From contig JAMPGH010000001.1 of NCBI GenBank assembly GCA_023664045.1, positions 1,754,626 through 1,818,625 of the forward strand: DNA of 64,000 nucleotides. The letters are read 5' to 3'. This stretch comes from Alistipes senegalensis. Its GTDB lineage: Bacteria; Bacteroidota; Bacteroidia; Bacteroidales; Rikenellaceae. A model generated the notes under the pieces. That model saw nothing but the letters and a program-made list of their open reading frames with translations, was not told the origin of the DNA and made no database searches. Shown here piece after piece: positions 52,069 to 60,754 of the stretch. The position numbers and the translations under genes were made by a program. Positions within the stretch are counted from its first letter, which is position 1. Each line of letters starts with the position of its first letter.

Positions 52069-52749
52069 ATGAGAGAAATTCTCGATTTTCTCGCGCAGCT
52101 CCACGACAACAACACGCGCGAGTGGTTCGACGCCCACCGCAAGGAGTGGGCATCGGTGAAGGCGCAGGTCGCCGCCCTGACCGAAGAGCTGATCGAGGGC
52201 ATCGCCTCGTTCGACGCGTCGGTCCGGGGCCTGCGGGTGCAGGATTGCACCTACCGCATCGCCCGCGACACGCGCTTCTCCAACGACAAGAGCCCCTACA
52301 AGAATTGGATCGGCATCTTCGTGGCTCCACACGGCAAGAAGTCGGGCTATGCCGGCTACTACCTGCATATCGCACCCAAAGGCGACAAGCTGGTGGGCGA
52401 GCACATGCTCATCTCGGGCATCTATTGTCCCGAAAGCGTGCTGCTGCGCTCCGTGCGGGAGGAGATACTGGACCACGGCGCCGAAATGGTCGGCGCCATC
52501 GAAGCGGCCCGCGGATTCCGGCTCAACACCGACAACAAGCTCAAACGCGCGCCCGTCGGATTTCCGGCCGACAGCGAGTATGTCGAGCTGCTGAAACACA
52601 AGGACTGGTGCATCGAACAAAAGATCGACGAGAAATTCCTGCTCGCCGACCGCTTCGTCGACCGGGCTGTCGCGGAGTTCCGCAAGACGCACCCGTTCAT
52701 CGAGTTGCTGAACCGCGCCGTGCAGTACGCCTACGAGGAGATGATGTGA
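52069..52749 (+). CDS. DUF2461 family protein
   Basis: A 226-residue soluble protein of the DUF2461 family, recognised by ILDFLAQLHDNNTREWFDAH at the N-terminus, YRIARDTRFSNDKSPYKNW in the middle and a GIYCPESVLLRSVREEI segment. No reaction is known. It starts two bases after the glyA stop (ATG at 52069; a GTG at 52060 is possible) and is co-transcribed with glyA. A strong terminator follows at 52772-52800. Confidence 0.85.
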   Translation: MREILDFLAQLHDNNTREWFDAHRKEWASVKAQVAALTEELIEGIASFDASVRGLRVQDCTYRIARDTRFSNDKSPYKNWIGIFVAPHGKKSGYAGYYLHIAPKGDKLVGEHMLISGIYCPESVLLRSVREEILDHGAEMVGAIEAARGFRLNTDNKLKRAPVGFPADSEYVELLKHKDWCIEQKIDEKFLLADRFVDRAVAEFRKTHPFIELLNRAVQYAYEEMM

Positions 52750-52771
52750 TTTTTCTCGGTCGCGCATTCTT

Positions 52772-52800
52772 GCCCCGGAAAATTTCCGGGGCTTTTTTTT
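52772..52800 (+). terminator. rho-independent terminator of glyA-DUF2461
   Basis: GCCCCGGAAA (52772-52781) and TTTCCGGGGC (52783-52792) form a stem, followed by at least eight T. Confidence 0.88.
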
Positions 52801-52892
52801 GTCTCTTACAACGAAACGGCACTCGGCCCGCGAACGATTGCAGATCCGCCAGCCCGTATTTGTTTCGGAACAAAAACGCACCTGTCTCCGAT

Positions 52893-52928
52893 AAAACAGC
52901 CGCGCACTGCTCTCGGCAGCGCGCGGCT
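52893..52928 (-). terminator. terminator after glmS
   Basis: On the minus strand AGCCGCGC (52928-52921) pairs with GCGCGGCT (52905-52898), with an inner CTGC/GCAG stem, followed by GTTTTAT. It lies about 90 bp past the glmS stop. Confidence 0.65.
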
Positions 52929-53014
52929 ATCTTCGAAGAAATCGTTAATATAACAAGTGGAAAATGCCGATTAAAGATCCATCGGGCGCCACTTTCGATT
53001 TTTAATTTCAAGAA

Positions 53015-54859
53015 TTATTCCACCGTTACGGACTTGGCCAAATTGCGGGGCTGGTCGACGTTGCGGCCCTTATAGACGGCGATGTAGTAGGCCATCAGCT
53101 GCAACGGAATCGACACCACGATCGGCATCAGACACTCCGTAATGACCGGCACCTCGATGCAGTAGTCGGCCGAGCGGCGCACCTGTTCGTCGCCCTGCGC
53201 CATCACGGCGATGATCTTGCCGCCGCGCGCCTTCACCTCCTCGATGTTCGAAGCGGTCTTCTCGTAGGTGTGGTCGGGCGTCGCGATCGCCACAGTCGGC
53301 ATCTCGGCGTCGATCAGCGCGATAGGTCCGTGCTTCATCTCGGCGGCAGGGTAGCCCTCGGCGTGGATATAGGATATCTCCTTGAGTTTGAGCGCACCCT
53401 CCAGAGCCGTGGGGTAGTTGTAACCGCGACCCAGATAGATGAAGTTGTGCGCATAAGTGAAGATCTTGGCCAGATCCCGCACCTGATCGCCCACCTTGAG
53501 CACCTCTGCGAGCGTCTGCGGCAGCTCCAGCAGAGCTTTCGACACTTCGCGATAATATTCGTCCGCCACGGTGCCTTTTTCGCGGCCGATAGCCAGCGCC
53601 AGCATCGCCATGACGGTTACCTGCCCCGTGAAGGCTTTGGTCGACGCCACGCCGATCTCGGGTCCCACGTGGATGTAGGCGCCCGAATCGGTCGCCCGGG
53701 CGATCGAGGAGCCCACGACATTGCAGATACCGAAGACGAAAGCCCCGGCCTTGCGGGCCAGTTCCACGGCAGCCAGCGTGTCGGCCGTCTCGCCCGACTG
53801 CGACACGGCGATGACGATGTCGTCTTCGCGGATGATCGGGTTGCGGTAGCGGAACTCCGAGGCATACTCCACCTCGACCGGAATGCGGCAGATCGATTCG
53901 ATCAGATGCTCGCCGATGAGCGACGCGTGCCACGACGTACCGCACGCCACGAAGATGATGCGCCGCGCGCCGACGAACTTTTCGCGGTGGTCGATCACGC
54001 CCGAGAGCTTCACTTCGTAGGTCTCGGGATTGATGCGGCCGCGGATGCAGTCGACCAGCGTGCCGGGCTGCTCGTAAATCTCCTTGAGCATGAAATGGGG
54101 GTAGCCGCCCTTTTCGAGCTGCGAAATCGAAAGCTGCAGTTTCTTGATGTCGATATTGCTCTCCTCGTTGTCGAGGGTTACCACCTTCAGCGGATTGCGT
54201 CGATTGATTACGGCGATCTCGCCGTCGTTCACGTAGACGAAATCTTCGGTATACTCGATGATCGACGTGGCATCGGAGCTCAGGAAGTATTCGCCCTCGC
54301 CGATGCCCACGACCATCGGGCTGCTCTGACGCGCCGCGATGATCTCGTCGGGATTGTTCTTCTCGACGATCGCGATGGCGTAGGCTCCGACCACCTGCTT
54401 CAAGGCCTGCTGCACGGCTTCCAGAAGCGAGCAACCGTTCGTCTTGCGGACGTACTCGATCAAGTTCACCAGCACCTCGGAGTCAGTGTTGCTGCGGAAC
54501 GAATAGCCGTTCTCGACCAACGCGTCCTTGAGGATGCGGTAGTTCTCGATGATGCCGTTGTGGATCAGCGCGATATTCTCCGATTCGGAGTAGTGCGGAT
54601 GGGCGTTCACGTCGTTCGGAACGCCATGCGTCGCCCAGCGCGTGTGGGCGATGCCGATGCTACCGCCGAGGTCCTTGCCCTCCAGAAAACGCTCCAGATC
54701 CTCGACCTTGCCCCGGCATTTATATACGTTGAGCGCGCCGTCGGTGCCGACCAGCGCGACGCCCGCACTGTCGTAACCGCGATATTCGAGTCTGTGAAGT
54801 CCCTTGAGGAGGATCGGGCAAGCCTCGCGCTTGCCGACGTAGCCGACGATTCCGCACAT
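53015..54859 (-). CDS. glmS: glutamine-fructose-6-phosphate aminotransferase (isomerising)
   Basis: Makes glucosamine-6-phosphate from fructose-6-phosphate and glutamine, the entry to UDP-GlcNAc. The 614-residue protein has the N-terminal nucleophile Cys2 (MCGIVGYVG) and the glutaminase-domain signature HTRWATHG, followed by two SIS domains (around 290-430 and 460-600) with CGTSWHA, SQSGETADT and the C-terminal AKSVTVE. No GlmS ribozyme-like sequence is seen upstream, as expected outside Firmicutes. It follows the M20 dipeptidase gene by 87 bp and has its own -7 element TATTTTTG on the minus strand (54881-54888). Confidence 0.96.
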   Translation of the reverse strand: MCGIVGYVGKREACPILLKGLHRLEYRGYDSAGVALVGTDGALNVYKCRGKVEDLERFLEGKDLGGSIGIAHTRWATHGVPNDVNAHPHYSESENIALIHNGIIENYRILKDALVENGYSFRSNTDSEVLVNLIEYVRKTNGCSLLEAVQQALKQVVGAYAIAIVEKNNPDEIIAARQSSPMVVGIGEGEYFLSSDATSIIEYTEDFVYVNDGEIAVINRRNPLKVVTLDNEESNIDIKKLQLSISQLEKGGYPHFMLKEIYEQPGTLVDCIRGRINPETYEVKLSGVIDHREKFVGARRIIFVACGTSWHASLIGEHLIESICRIPVEVEYASEFRYRNPIIREDDIVIAVSQSGETADTLAAVELARKAGAFVFGICNVVGSSIARATDSGAYIHVGPEIGVASTKAFTGQVTVMAMLALAIGREKGTVADEYYREVSKALLELPQTLAEVLKVGDQVRDLAKIFTYAHNFIYLGRGYNYPTALEGALKLKEISYIHAEGYPAAEMKHGPIALIDAEMPTVAIATPDHTYEKTASNIEEVKARGGKIIAVMAQGDEQVRRSADYCIEVPVITECLMPIVVSIPLQLMAYYIAVYKGRNVDQPRNLAKSVTVE

Positions 54860-54880
54860 ATGAGTATTCTATTTGGGATG

Positions 54881-54888
54881 CAAAAATA
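54881..54888 (-). promoter_or_regulatory. -7 element TATTTTTG of glmS
   Basis: TATTTTTG on the minus strand, 22 nt before the ATG at 54859. The closest TTG (54915-54913) is 24 bp upstream, slightly too far. Confidence 0.45.
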
Positions 54889-54946
54889 CGAATAATTTTC
54901 CGATCTGCGATACAACCGAATAACAAATTATCGCACGACACCCGTT

Positions 54947-56308
54947 CTATCGAGCAAAATAGTTATAAAACAAGGGTATCGTCTCCACACCTTTGAAGAA
55001 CTGATCGAGCCCGAAACTCTCGTTGGGCGAGTGGATCGCATCTTCCGCAAGTCCGAAACCCAGAAGCAGCGACTTGATGCCCAGAATCGATTCGAAACCG
55101 CTGATGATCGGAATCGAACCGCCCGAATAGAAAGGCAGCGGCTTGCGGCCGAAAGTCTCCGTTACGGCACGTTCGGCAGCCTTGTAGGCCGGCATGTCGG
55201 TCGGCGCCACGTAGGGCATGCCGCCGTGCAGCGACCGGACCGTTACCCGAACGCTCTTGGGCGCCACGGCCCGGAAATGCTTCTCGAAAAGTTTGGCGAT
55301 CTTGCGGTAATCCTGATTCGGCACCAGCCGCATCGAGATTTTGGCCGTCGCTTTCGAGGGAATCACCGTCTTCGTGCCCTCGCCGATGTAGCCGCTCCAG
55401 ATGCCGTTCACGTCGAGCGAGGGACGGATGCCCGTGCGTTCGAGCGTCGTGAAGCCCGCCTCGCCCTCGACGTCGCCGATCTGCAGCGACCGCTTGTAGG
55501 AAGTCAGATTGAACGGCGCCTTGTTGAAAGCCCGACGCTCGGCAGGCGTCAGAGAGCGAACATCGTCGTAGAAACCCGGAATCGTGATGCGCCCCTCGTC
55601 GTCGATCAGCCCTGCGATGAGCCGCGCCAGTACGTTGGCCGGATTGGCGACGGCACCGCCGAAGAGACCGGAATGGAGGTCTTTGTCGGGTCCCGTTACT
55701 TCAACCTCCATATAAGATAATCCGCGTAATCCGCATGTAATGGAGGGTGTAGACATAGATAGCATCGACGTATCGGAGACCAGAATGATGTCGGCCCGAA
55801 GCATCTTTTTGTTGCGGCGGCAGAAATCGTAGAGACTCGCCGAGCCGATCTCCTCTTCGCCCTCCAGCATGAACTTGACGTTGCAGGGCAGCGTTCCCGT
55901 AGCGCACATGGCCTCGAACGCTTTGGCGTGCATCCACAACTGACCTTTGTCGTCGTCGGCGCCGCGCGCCCGAATGCGGCCCTCTTCGATCACCGGTTCG
56001 AAAGGCTCCGTACGCCACTCGGCGCGAGGATCGACCGGCATCACGTCGTAGTGTCCGTAGACCAGCACGGTCTTCGCCCGAGGATCGACGATCTTTTCGG
56101 CGTAGACCACCGGATTGCCCTCCGTGGGCATCACCTCGGCCCGGTCGGCGCCGGCTTCGACCAGCGCTGCGGCGAGCCATTCGGCACAACGCTGCATGTC
56201 GGGTTTATGGGCCGATTCCGCACTGATCGACGGAATACGTAAAAGATCGAATAGTTCATTGATAAATCGATCTTTATGCTGTTCTATATAAAGTTTTACT
56301 TGATCCAT
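54947..56308 (-). CDS. M20 family dipeptidase/metallopeptidase
   Basis: A 453-residue di-zinc peptidase of the ArgE/DapE/PepV superfamily, cytoplasmic, probably a dipeptidase. The metal ligands appear in VYGHYDVMPVDP, GADDDKGQ and EGEEEIGS (catalytic glutamate), followed by the HSGLFGG of the lid-domain junction and a C-terminal histidine in AIHSPNESF. The exact substrate cannot be given. It begins 12 bp after glmM, so those two are co-transcribed. Confidence 0.87.
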   Translation of the reverse strand: MDQVKLYIEQHKDRFINELFDLLRIPSISAESAHKPDMQRCAEWLAAALVEAGADRAEVMPTEGNPVVYAEKIVDPRAKTVLVYGHYDVMPVDPRAEWRTEPFEPVIEEGRIRARGADDDKGQLWMHAKAFEAMCATGTLPCNVKFMLEGEEEIGSASLYDFCRRNKKMLRADIILVSDTSMLSMSTPSITCGLRGLSYMEVEVTGPDKDLHSGLFGGAVANPANVLARLIAGLIDDEGRITIPGFYDDVRSLTPAERRAFNKAPFNLTSYKRSLQIGDVEGEAGFTTLERTGIRPSLDVNGIWSGYIGEGTKTVIPSKATAKISMRLVPNQDYRKIAKLFEKHFRAVAPKSVRVTVRSLHGGMPYVAPTDMPAYKAAERAVTETFGRKPLPFYSGGSIPIISGFESILGIKSLLLGFGLAEDAIHSPNESFGLDQFFKGVETIPLFYNYFAR

Positions 56309-56320
56309 ATCATTTCTTTT

Positions 56321-57709
56321 TCAGAGGTTGCAGATCGCTTTGATTTCGTCCATGAAACGCTGCGCCAGCGCCTCGGCCTCGGCCATCGACTTCGCCTCGG
56401 TATAAATGCGGATAATGGGCTCGGTGTTCGACTTACGAAGGTGCACCCAGCTCTCGGCGAAATCGATCTTTACACCGTCTATATCATTCACTTTCTCATC
56501 AGCATTACGAGACTTTATCTCAAGCAACACTTTATCTACGTCGATTTCGGGAGTCAGGGCGATTTTGTTCTTTGAGGCGAAGTAAGCCGGATAGGTCGCA
56601 CGCAATTCGGTCATCTTCATCTTCTTCACGGCCAGCCACGTCAGGAAGAGCGCGGTCCCGACCAGCGCATCGCGGCCGTAGTGCAGCTCGGGATAAATCA
56701 CCCCGCCGTTGCCCTCGCCGCCGATCACGGCGCCGACCTCCTTCATCTTGGCCACGACATTCACTTCGCCGACGGCCGATGCGTGGTACGTGCCGCCGTA
56801 GCGCTCCGTTACGTCGCGCAGAGCACGCGACGAGGAGAGGTTCGAGACCGTATTGCCGGCTTTGCGCGAGAGCACATAGTCGGCGACGGCGACCAGCGTG
56901 TACTCCTCGACGAACATCGAACCGTCCTCCGAGACGAACGCCAGCCGGTCGACGTCGGGATCGACGACGATGCCCAGATCGGCCTTCTCGCGCACGACCG
57001 TCGCGGCGATCTGGGGCAGGTTCTCGGGCAGCGGCTCGGGATTGTGAGCGAACTCGCCCGTGGGTTCGCAGTTCAGCTCCACGACCTCGCAGCCCAATTC
57101 GCGCAGCAGCTTCGGAATGACGACCCCGCCCACGGAGTTCACCGCGTCGACCACCACCTTGAAGCGGCGCGCACGCACCGCCTCGACGTCGACGAGCGGC
57201 AGCGCCAGCACGCGGCGGATATGCTCGTCGTTGAAATCTTCGCGCGCGAGGACATGTCCGATCCCGTCGATGTCGGGGTAGTCGAAATCCGTCTCCTCCG
57301 ACATGGCCAGCACGCGCCGACCCTCGGCGTCGGAGAGGAATTCGCCCTCGGCATCGAGCAGCTTCAGAGCGTTCCATTGCCGCGGATTGTGCGACGCCGT
57401 GATGATGATGCCGCCGTCGGCCTTCTTCGTGATGACGGCCATTTCGGTGCCGGGCGTCGTGCACATCCCCACGTCGATGACATCGGCCCCGCATGCCAGC
57501 AGGGTGCCCTCGACCAGATCGGCCACCAACCGACCCGAGAGGCGGGCGTCGCGTCCCACGACAATGGTAAGTTTTTTGCCCGGATTGCGCTCGGCGACGA
57601 GCCGGGCGTAGGCCGTGGTGAACTTCACGACGTCGGGCGGCGTCAGATTCTCGCCCGCAGCGCCTCCTATGGTGCCGCGAATACCCGAAATGGATTTGAT
57701 GAGCGTCAT
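56321..57709 (-). CDS. glmM: phosphoglucosamine mutase
   Basis: Converts glucosamine-6-phosphate to glucosamine-1-phosphate. The 462-residue alpha-D-phosphohexomutase has the phosphoserine S106 in TASHNP, metal-binding DPDVDRLAF, the sugar-binding GGEGNGGVI and the C-terminal phosphate loop RKSNTEPIIRIY. It starts MTLIKSISGIRGT as in GlmM. PMM/PGM enzymes share the fold, but the nearby glmS supports GlmM, which would place two consecutive steps of amino-sugar synthesis within 5 kb. The start at 57709 is the first methionine that gives the family N-terminus. Confidence 0.85.
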   Translation of the reverse strand: MTLIKSISGIRGTIGGAAGENLTPPDVVKFTTAYARLVAERNPGKKLTIVVGRDARLSGRLVADLVEGTLLACGADVIDVGMCTTPGTEMAVITKKADGGIIITASHNPRQWNALKLLDAEGEFLSDAEGRRVLAMSEETDFDYPDIDGIGHVLAREDFNDEHIRRVLALPLVDVEAVRARRFKVVVDAVNSVGGVVIPKLLRELGCEVVELNCEPTGEFAHNPEPLPENLPQIAATVVREKADLGIVVDPDVDRLAFVSEDGSMFVEEYTLVAVADYVLSRKAGNTVSNLSSSRALRDVTERYGGTYHASAVGEVNVVAKMKEVGAVIGGEGNGGVIYPELHYGRDALVGTALFLTWLAVKKMKMTELRATYPAYFASKNKIALTPEIDVDKVLLEIKSRNADEKVNDIDGVKIDFAESWVHLRKSNTEPIIRIYTEAKSMAEAEALAQRFMDEIKAICNL

Positions 57710-57784
57710 ATACTTTCTTTGAATATTGATACCTATATAAATGAATTTTTTGCTCCGAAGTTTTGTTATTCGACGTAAATATAT

Positions 57785-57792
57785 TACTTTTA
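57785..57792 (+). promoter_or_regulatory. -7-like element TACTTTTA of the nucleoside phosphorylase gene
   Basis: TACTTTTA differs from TAnnTTTG at the last base. It would start transcription near 57799 and favours the ATG at 57825. Confidence 0.35.
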
Positions 57793-57824
57793 TGCCAATT
57801 ATGAAAATCAAAAATCAGACAGAC

Positions 57825-58700
57825 ATGCGTACCATCCCTGCTTCCGAATTGATAATCAACGACGACGGCTCGATTTTCCATCTCCACCTGCGGCCCGAGC
57901 AACTGGCCGACATCGTGATTCTGGTGGGCGATCCGGGTCGCGTAGCCCTCGTCGCCGAATACTTCGACAACATCGAGTGCAAAGTTTCGAACCGCGAGTT
58001 CAACACCGTAACCGGCTACTACAAAGGTCGGCGCATGTCGGTGCTCTCGACCGGCATCGGCATCGGCAACATCGACATTTCGGCTACGGAGCTCGATGCG
58101 CTGGTCAACGTAGACTTCGCCACGCGGCAGGAGAAGGCCGAGAAGAAGCGGCTGACGCTGGTGCGCCTCGGCACCTCGGGCGCCATACAACCCGACATCA
58201 AGGTGGGAGACTTCCTCTTTTCGCGCACCTCGGTGGGCTTCGACGGCCTGCTGAGCTACTACAAGGGCCGCGACGCGGTATGCGATCTGGAGCTGGAAGA
58301 AGCCTTCGTAAAACATACGGGCTGGTACGAGAAGATGCCGCGTCCCTACTTCGCCAATGCCGACAAGGAGCTTTTCGAGCTCTTCAAGGATTCGACCGTC
58401 GAGGGCATGACCATCGCCGCGCCGGGATTCTATGCTCCGCAGGGCCGCTGGGTGCGGCTCGAACCCCACGACGTGCATCTGAACGAGAAGATCGAGTCGT
58501 TCGCATTCAACGGCCGCCGCATCACCAACTTCGAAATGGAGGGCTCGGCGCTGGCCGGTCTGGCAGCCCTGATGGGCCATCGGGCCGCGACGATCTGCAC
58601 GATCATCGCCCAGCGCATCGCACTGGATGCCTGCACGGACTATAAACCGTTCGTACGGAAGATGATCGAAATGGCCCTCGACAAACTCTCGGCCCTCTGA
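57825..58700 (+). CDS. nucleoside phosphorylase (uridine phosphorylase-like)
   Basis: A 291-residue enzyme of the PNP/UDP phosphorylase family, which splits nucleosides with phosphate in salvage. The phosphate-binding start ADIVILVGDPGRVALVA, the STGIGIGNIDISATELDAL motif and the C-terminal FEMEGSALAGLAAL (base- and ribose-binding) are clear. Bacteroidota members are often annotated as uridine phosphorylase, but purine specificity is not excluded. Alternative starts at 57792 and 57801 would be at or before the predicted transcription start. The gene is divergent from glmM. Confidence 0.82.
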   Translation: MRTIPASELIINDDGSIFHLHLRPEQLADIVILVGDPGRVALVAEYFDNIECKVSNREFNTVTGYYKGRRMSVLSTGIGIGNIDISATELDALVNVDFATRQEKAEKKRLTLVRLGTSGAIQPDIKVGDFLFSRTSVGFDGLLSYYKGRDAVCDLELEEAFVKHTGWYEKMPRPYFANADKELFELFKDSTVEGMTIAAPGFYAPQGRWVRLEPHDVHLNEKIESFAFNGRRITNFEMEGSALAGLAALMGHRAATICTIIAQRIALDACTDYKPFVRKMIEMALDKLSAL

Positions 58701-58851
58701 ACGATGCCGCAAGAGGAGCCATAAAGAGACCATAAGAAGAATCGAAGCGAGAGGAGGGGGGGGGAACAAAAAACGACGTTCCGATCCTCGAATCCGCAAA
58801 AAAGAAGATCAAGAAAAAACAAAACATAAATAAACAGAAACAACAAAACGT

Positions 58852-59973
58852 ATGAAATTTTCCGTATCAAGCTCCGCACTGCTCTCGCTGCTGGCCACGA
58901 CCGGCAAGGTCATCAGCAACAAAAATACGCTGCCCATCCTCGACTACTTCCTCATGGAACTGAGCGGCAACGAACTCAAGGTCGCCACCTCGGACCTCGA
59001 AACGACGCTCATCGGTTCGATCACGGTGGACAGCGTGGAGAGCGAAGGCACCATCGCGGCACCCAAGCTGATGCTCGAATCCCTGAAGGAGTTTCCCGAA
59101 ATGCCGCTGACCATCGACGTCAACGACAAAAACTGGGAGATCAAAATCTCATGGAAAAGCGGCTCGCTCTCCATTCCCGGAGCCAGCGCCGTGAGCTATC
59201 CGGCCGTACCGCAGCTCAGCGCCGAGAAAAAAGAGCTGAAGATCGATGTCGATACTTTAGTGGCAGGTATCAACAAGACGATTTTCGCCACGGCCGACGA
59301 CGAGCTGCGTCCCGTAATGAACGGCATCTTCATCAGCCTGACGCCCGGCACGCTGACTTTCGTCGGCACCGACGCCCACAAGCTGGTGAAACACGAAGCG
59401 GAGATGGAAACCGACGTGAACGCCTCGTTCATTCTGCCCAAGAAACCGGCCAACCTCCTGAAGTCGGTGCTTCTGAAGGAAGACGACGCCATCGAAGTGG
59501 CTTTCGACTCGAAGAACGCCCAGTTCAAACTCAAGAGCCACACGCTGGTATGCCGTCTGATCGAGGGCAACTATCCCAACTACGGAGCCGTGATTCCGGA
59601 GAACAACCCCAACAAGGTGCTGGTCGACCGCATCGAACTGCTCAACGGCATCAAGCGCGTGGCCGTCTGCTCGAATCCCACGACCAACCTCATCCGCATG
59701 GACATCACCGACAACAAGATCGCTCTCACGGCGCAGGATATCGACTTCTCGGTATCGGCCAACGAGACGATTTCGTGCAGCTACGACGGGGCGGAGATCT
59801 CGATCGGCTTCAAGTCCACTTTCATGGTGGAGATCCTCTCCAACATGGAGACCCCGACCGTACAGGTGGAGCTGGCCGACTCGACGCGCGCCGGCGTCTT
59901 CAAACCGGTATACGACGAGAAGCAGAGCAACGCCACGCTGATGCTCCTCATGCCGATGATGATAAACGCCTGA
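58852..59973 (+). CDS. dnaN: DNA polymerase III beta sliding clamp
   Basis: Ring-shaped processivity factor of the replicase. The 373-residue protein has the three clamp domains (about 1-120, 128-245, 246-373), the typical start MKFSVSSSALLSLLATTGKV, the SNKNTLPILDYFLM segment and the C-terminal MLLMPM that lines the protein-binding pocket. No dnaA or oriC-like DnaA-box cluster is found here, so the gene is away from the origin. It opens a five-gene plus-strand operon with 9 bp to the next gene. The A-rich 50 bp upstream show no TAnnTTTG element. Confidence 0.96.
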   Translation: MKFSVSSSALLSLLATTGKVISNKNTLPILDYFLMELSGNELKVATSDLETTLIGSITVDSVESEGTIAAPKLMLESLKEFPEMPLTIDVNDKNWEIKISWKSGSLSIPGASAVSYPAVPQLSAEKKELKIDVDTLVAGINKTIFATADDELRPVMNGIFISLTPGTLTFVGTDAHKLVKHEAEMETDVNASFILPKKPANLLKSVLLKEDDAIEVAFDSKNAQFKLKSHTLVCRLIEGNYPNYGAVIPENNPNKVLVDRIELLNGIKRVAVCSNPTTNLIRMDITDNKIALTAQDIDFSVSANETISCSYDGAEISIGFKSTFMVEILSNMETPTVQVELADSTRAGVFKPVYDEKQSNATLMLLMPMMINA

Positions 59974-59982
59974 CGCCGAGCG

Positions 59983-60750
59983 ATGAAGCTGAATCTCAAA
60001 CGCCCGATCATCTTTTTCGATCTGGAGACCACGGGCGTCGACACCTCGAAAGACCGCATCGTCGAGATTTCGATGGTCAAGGTCATGCCCGACGGCGAAG
60101 AGATCGTAAAGACCCGGAGAATCAACCCCGGCATGCCCATTCCTCCCGAAGCGACGGCCATACACGGCATCACCGACGCCGACGTGGCCGATGCTCCGAC
60201 ATTCGCTCAGGTGGCCAAGTCGCTCGAACAGTTCGTCCGGGGCTGCGACTTCGGAGGTTTCAACTCCAACCGCTTCGACCTGCCGATGCTCGTCGAGGAG
60301 TTCATGCGCGCGGGCATCGATGTGGACTTCAAGCGCCGCAAGTTCATCGACGTACAGAACATCTTCCACAAAAAGGAACAGCGCACGCTCGTGGCGGCCT
60401 ACCGCTTCTACTGCGACAAGGAGCTGGAGGACGCCCATTCGGCCGAAGCCGACACGCGGGCGACCTACGAAGTACTCAAGGCGCAGCTCGACCGCTACGA
60501 CGACCTCGAAAACGATGTCGACGCACTGGCCGCCTACTCGTGCCGTGCCGAAGCGGCCGACTATGCCGGGCGCATTCTCTACAACGACAAGGGCGAGGAG
60601 ATCTTCGGATTCGGCAAGTACAAAGGCCGCGTCGTAGCGGAGATCTTCCGCGAAGAACCGAGCTACTACGCCTGGATGATGAACGGCGACTTTCCGCTCT
60701 ACACCAAGCGGGTCATCACCGAAATCCGCATGCGCGACAAACTGAAATAG
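59983..60750 (+). CDS. DnaQ-like 3'-5' exonuclease with ExoX-type tail
   Basis: A 255-residue DEDDh exonuclease. D13 and E15 are in FFDLETTGVD, the second aspartate is in FNSNRFDLPML and the catalytic histidine/aspartate in DAHSAEADTRAT. The C-terminal 50 residues (FGFGKYKGRVVAEIF to WMMNGDFP) form the small extra domain also found in ExoX-like and DUF3820 proteins. It may be the proofreading subunit or a repair exonuclease; its direct linkage to dnaN (9 bp) favours contact with the replisome. The gene ends 4 bp before the next. Confidence 0.87.
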   Translation: MKLNLKRPIIFFDLETTGVDTSKDRIVEISMVKVMPDGEEIVKTRRINPGMPIPPEATAIHGITDADVADAPTFAQVAKSLEQFVRGCDFGGFNSNRFDLPMLVEEFMRAGIDVDFKRRKFIDVQNIFHKKEQRTLVAAYRFYCDKELEDAHSAEADTRATYEVLKAQLDRYDDLENDVDALAAYSCRAEAADYAGRILYNDKGEEIFGFGKYKGRVVAEIFREEPSYYAWMMNGDFPLYTKRVITEIRMRDKLK

Positions 60751-60754
60751 CGAA

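Noticed and set aside
58701..58851. Replication origin near dnaN
   Set aside because: No dnaA gene and no cluster of TTATCCACA-like boxes; only an A-rich leader.
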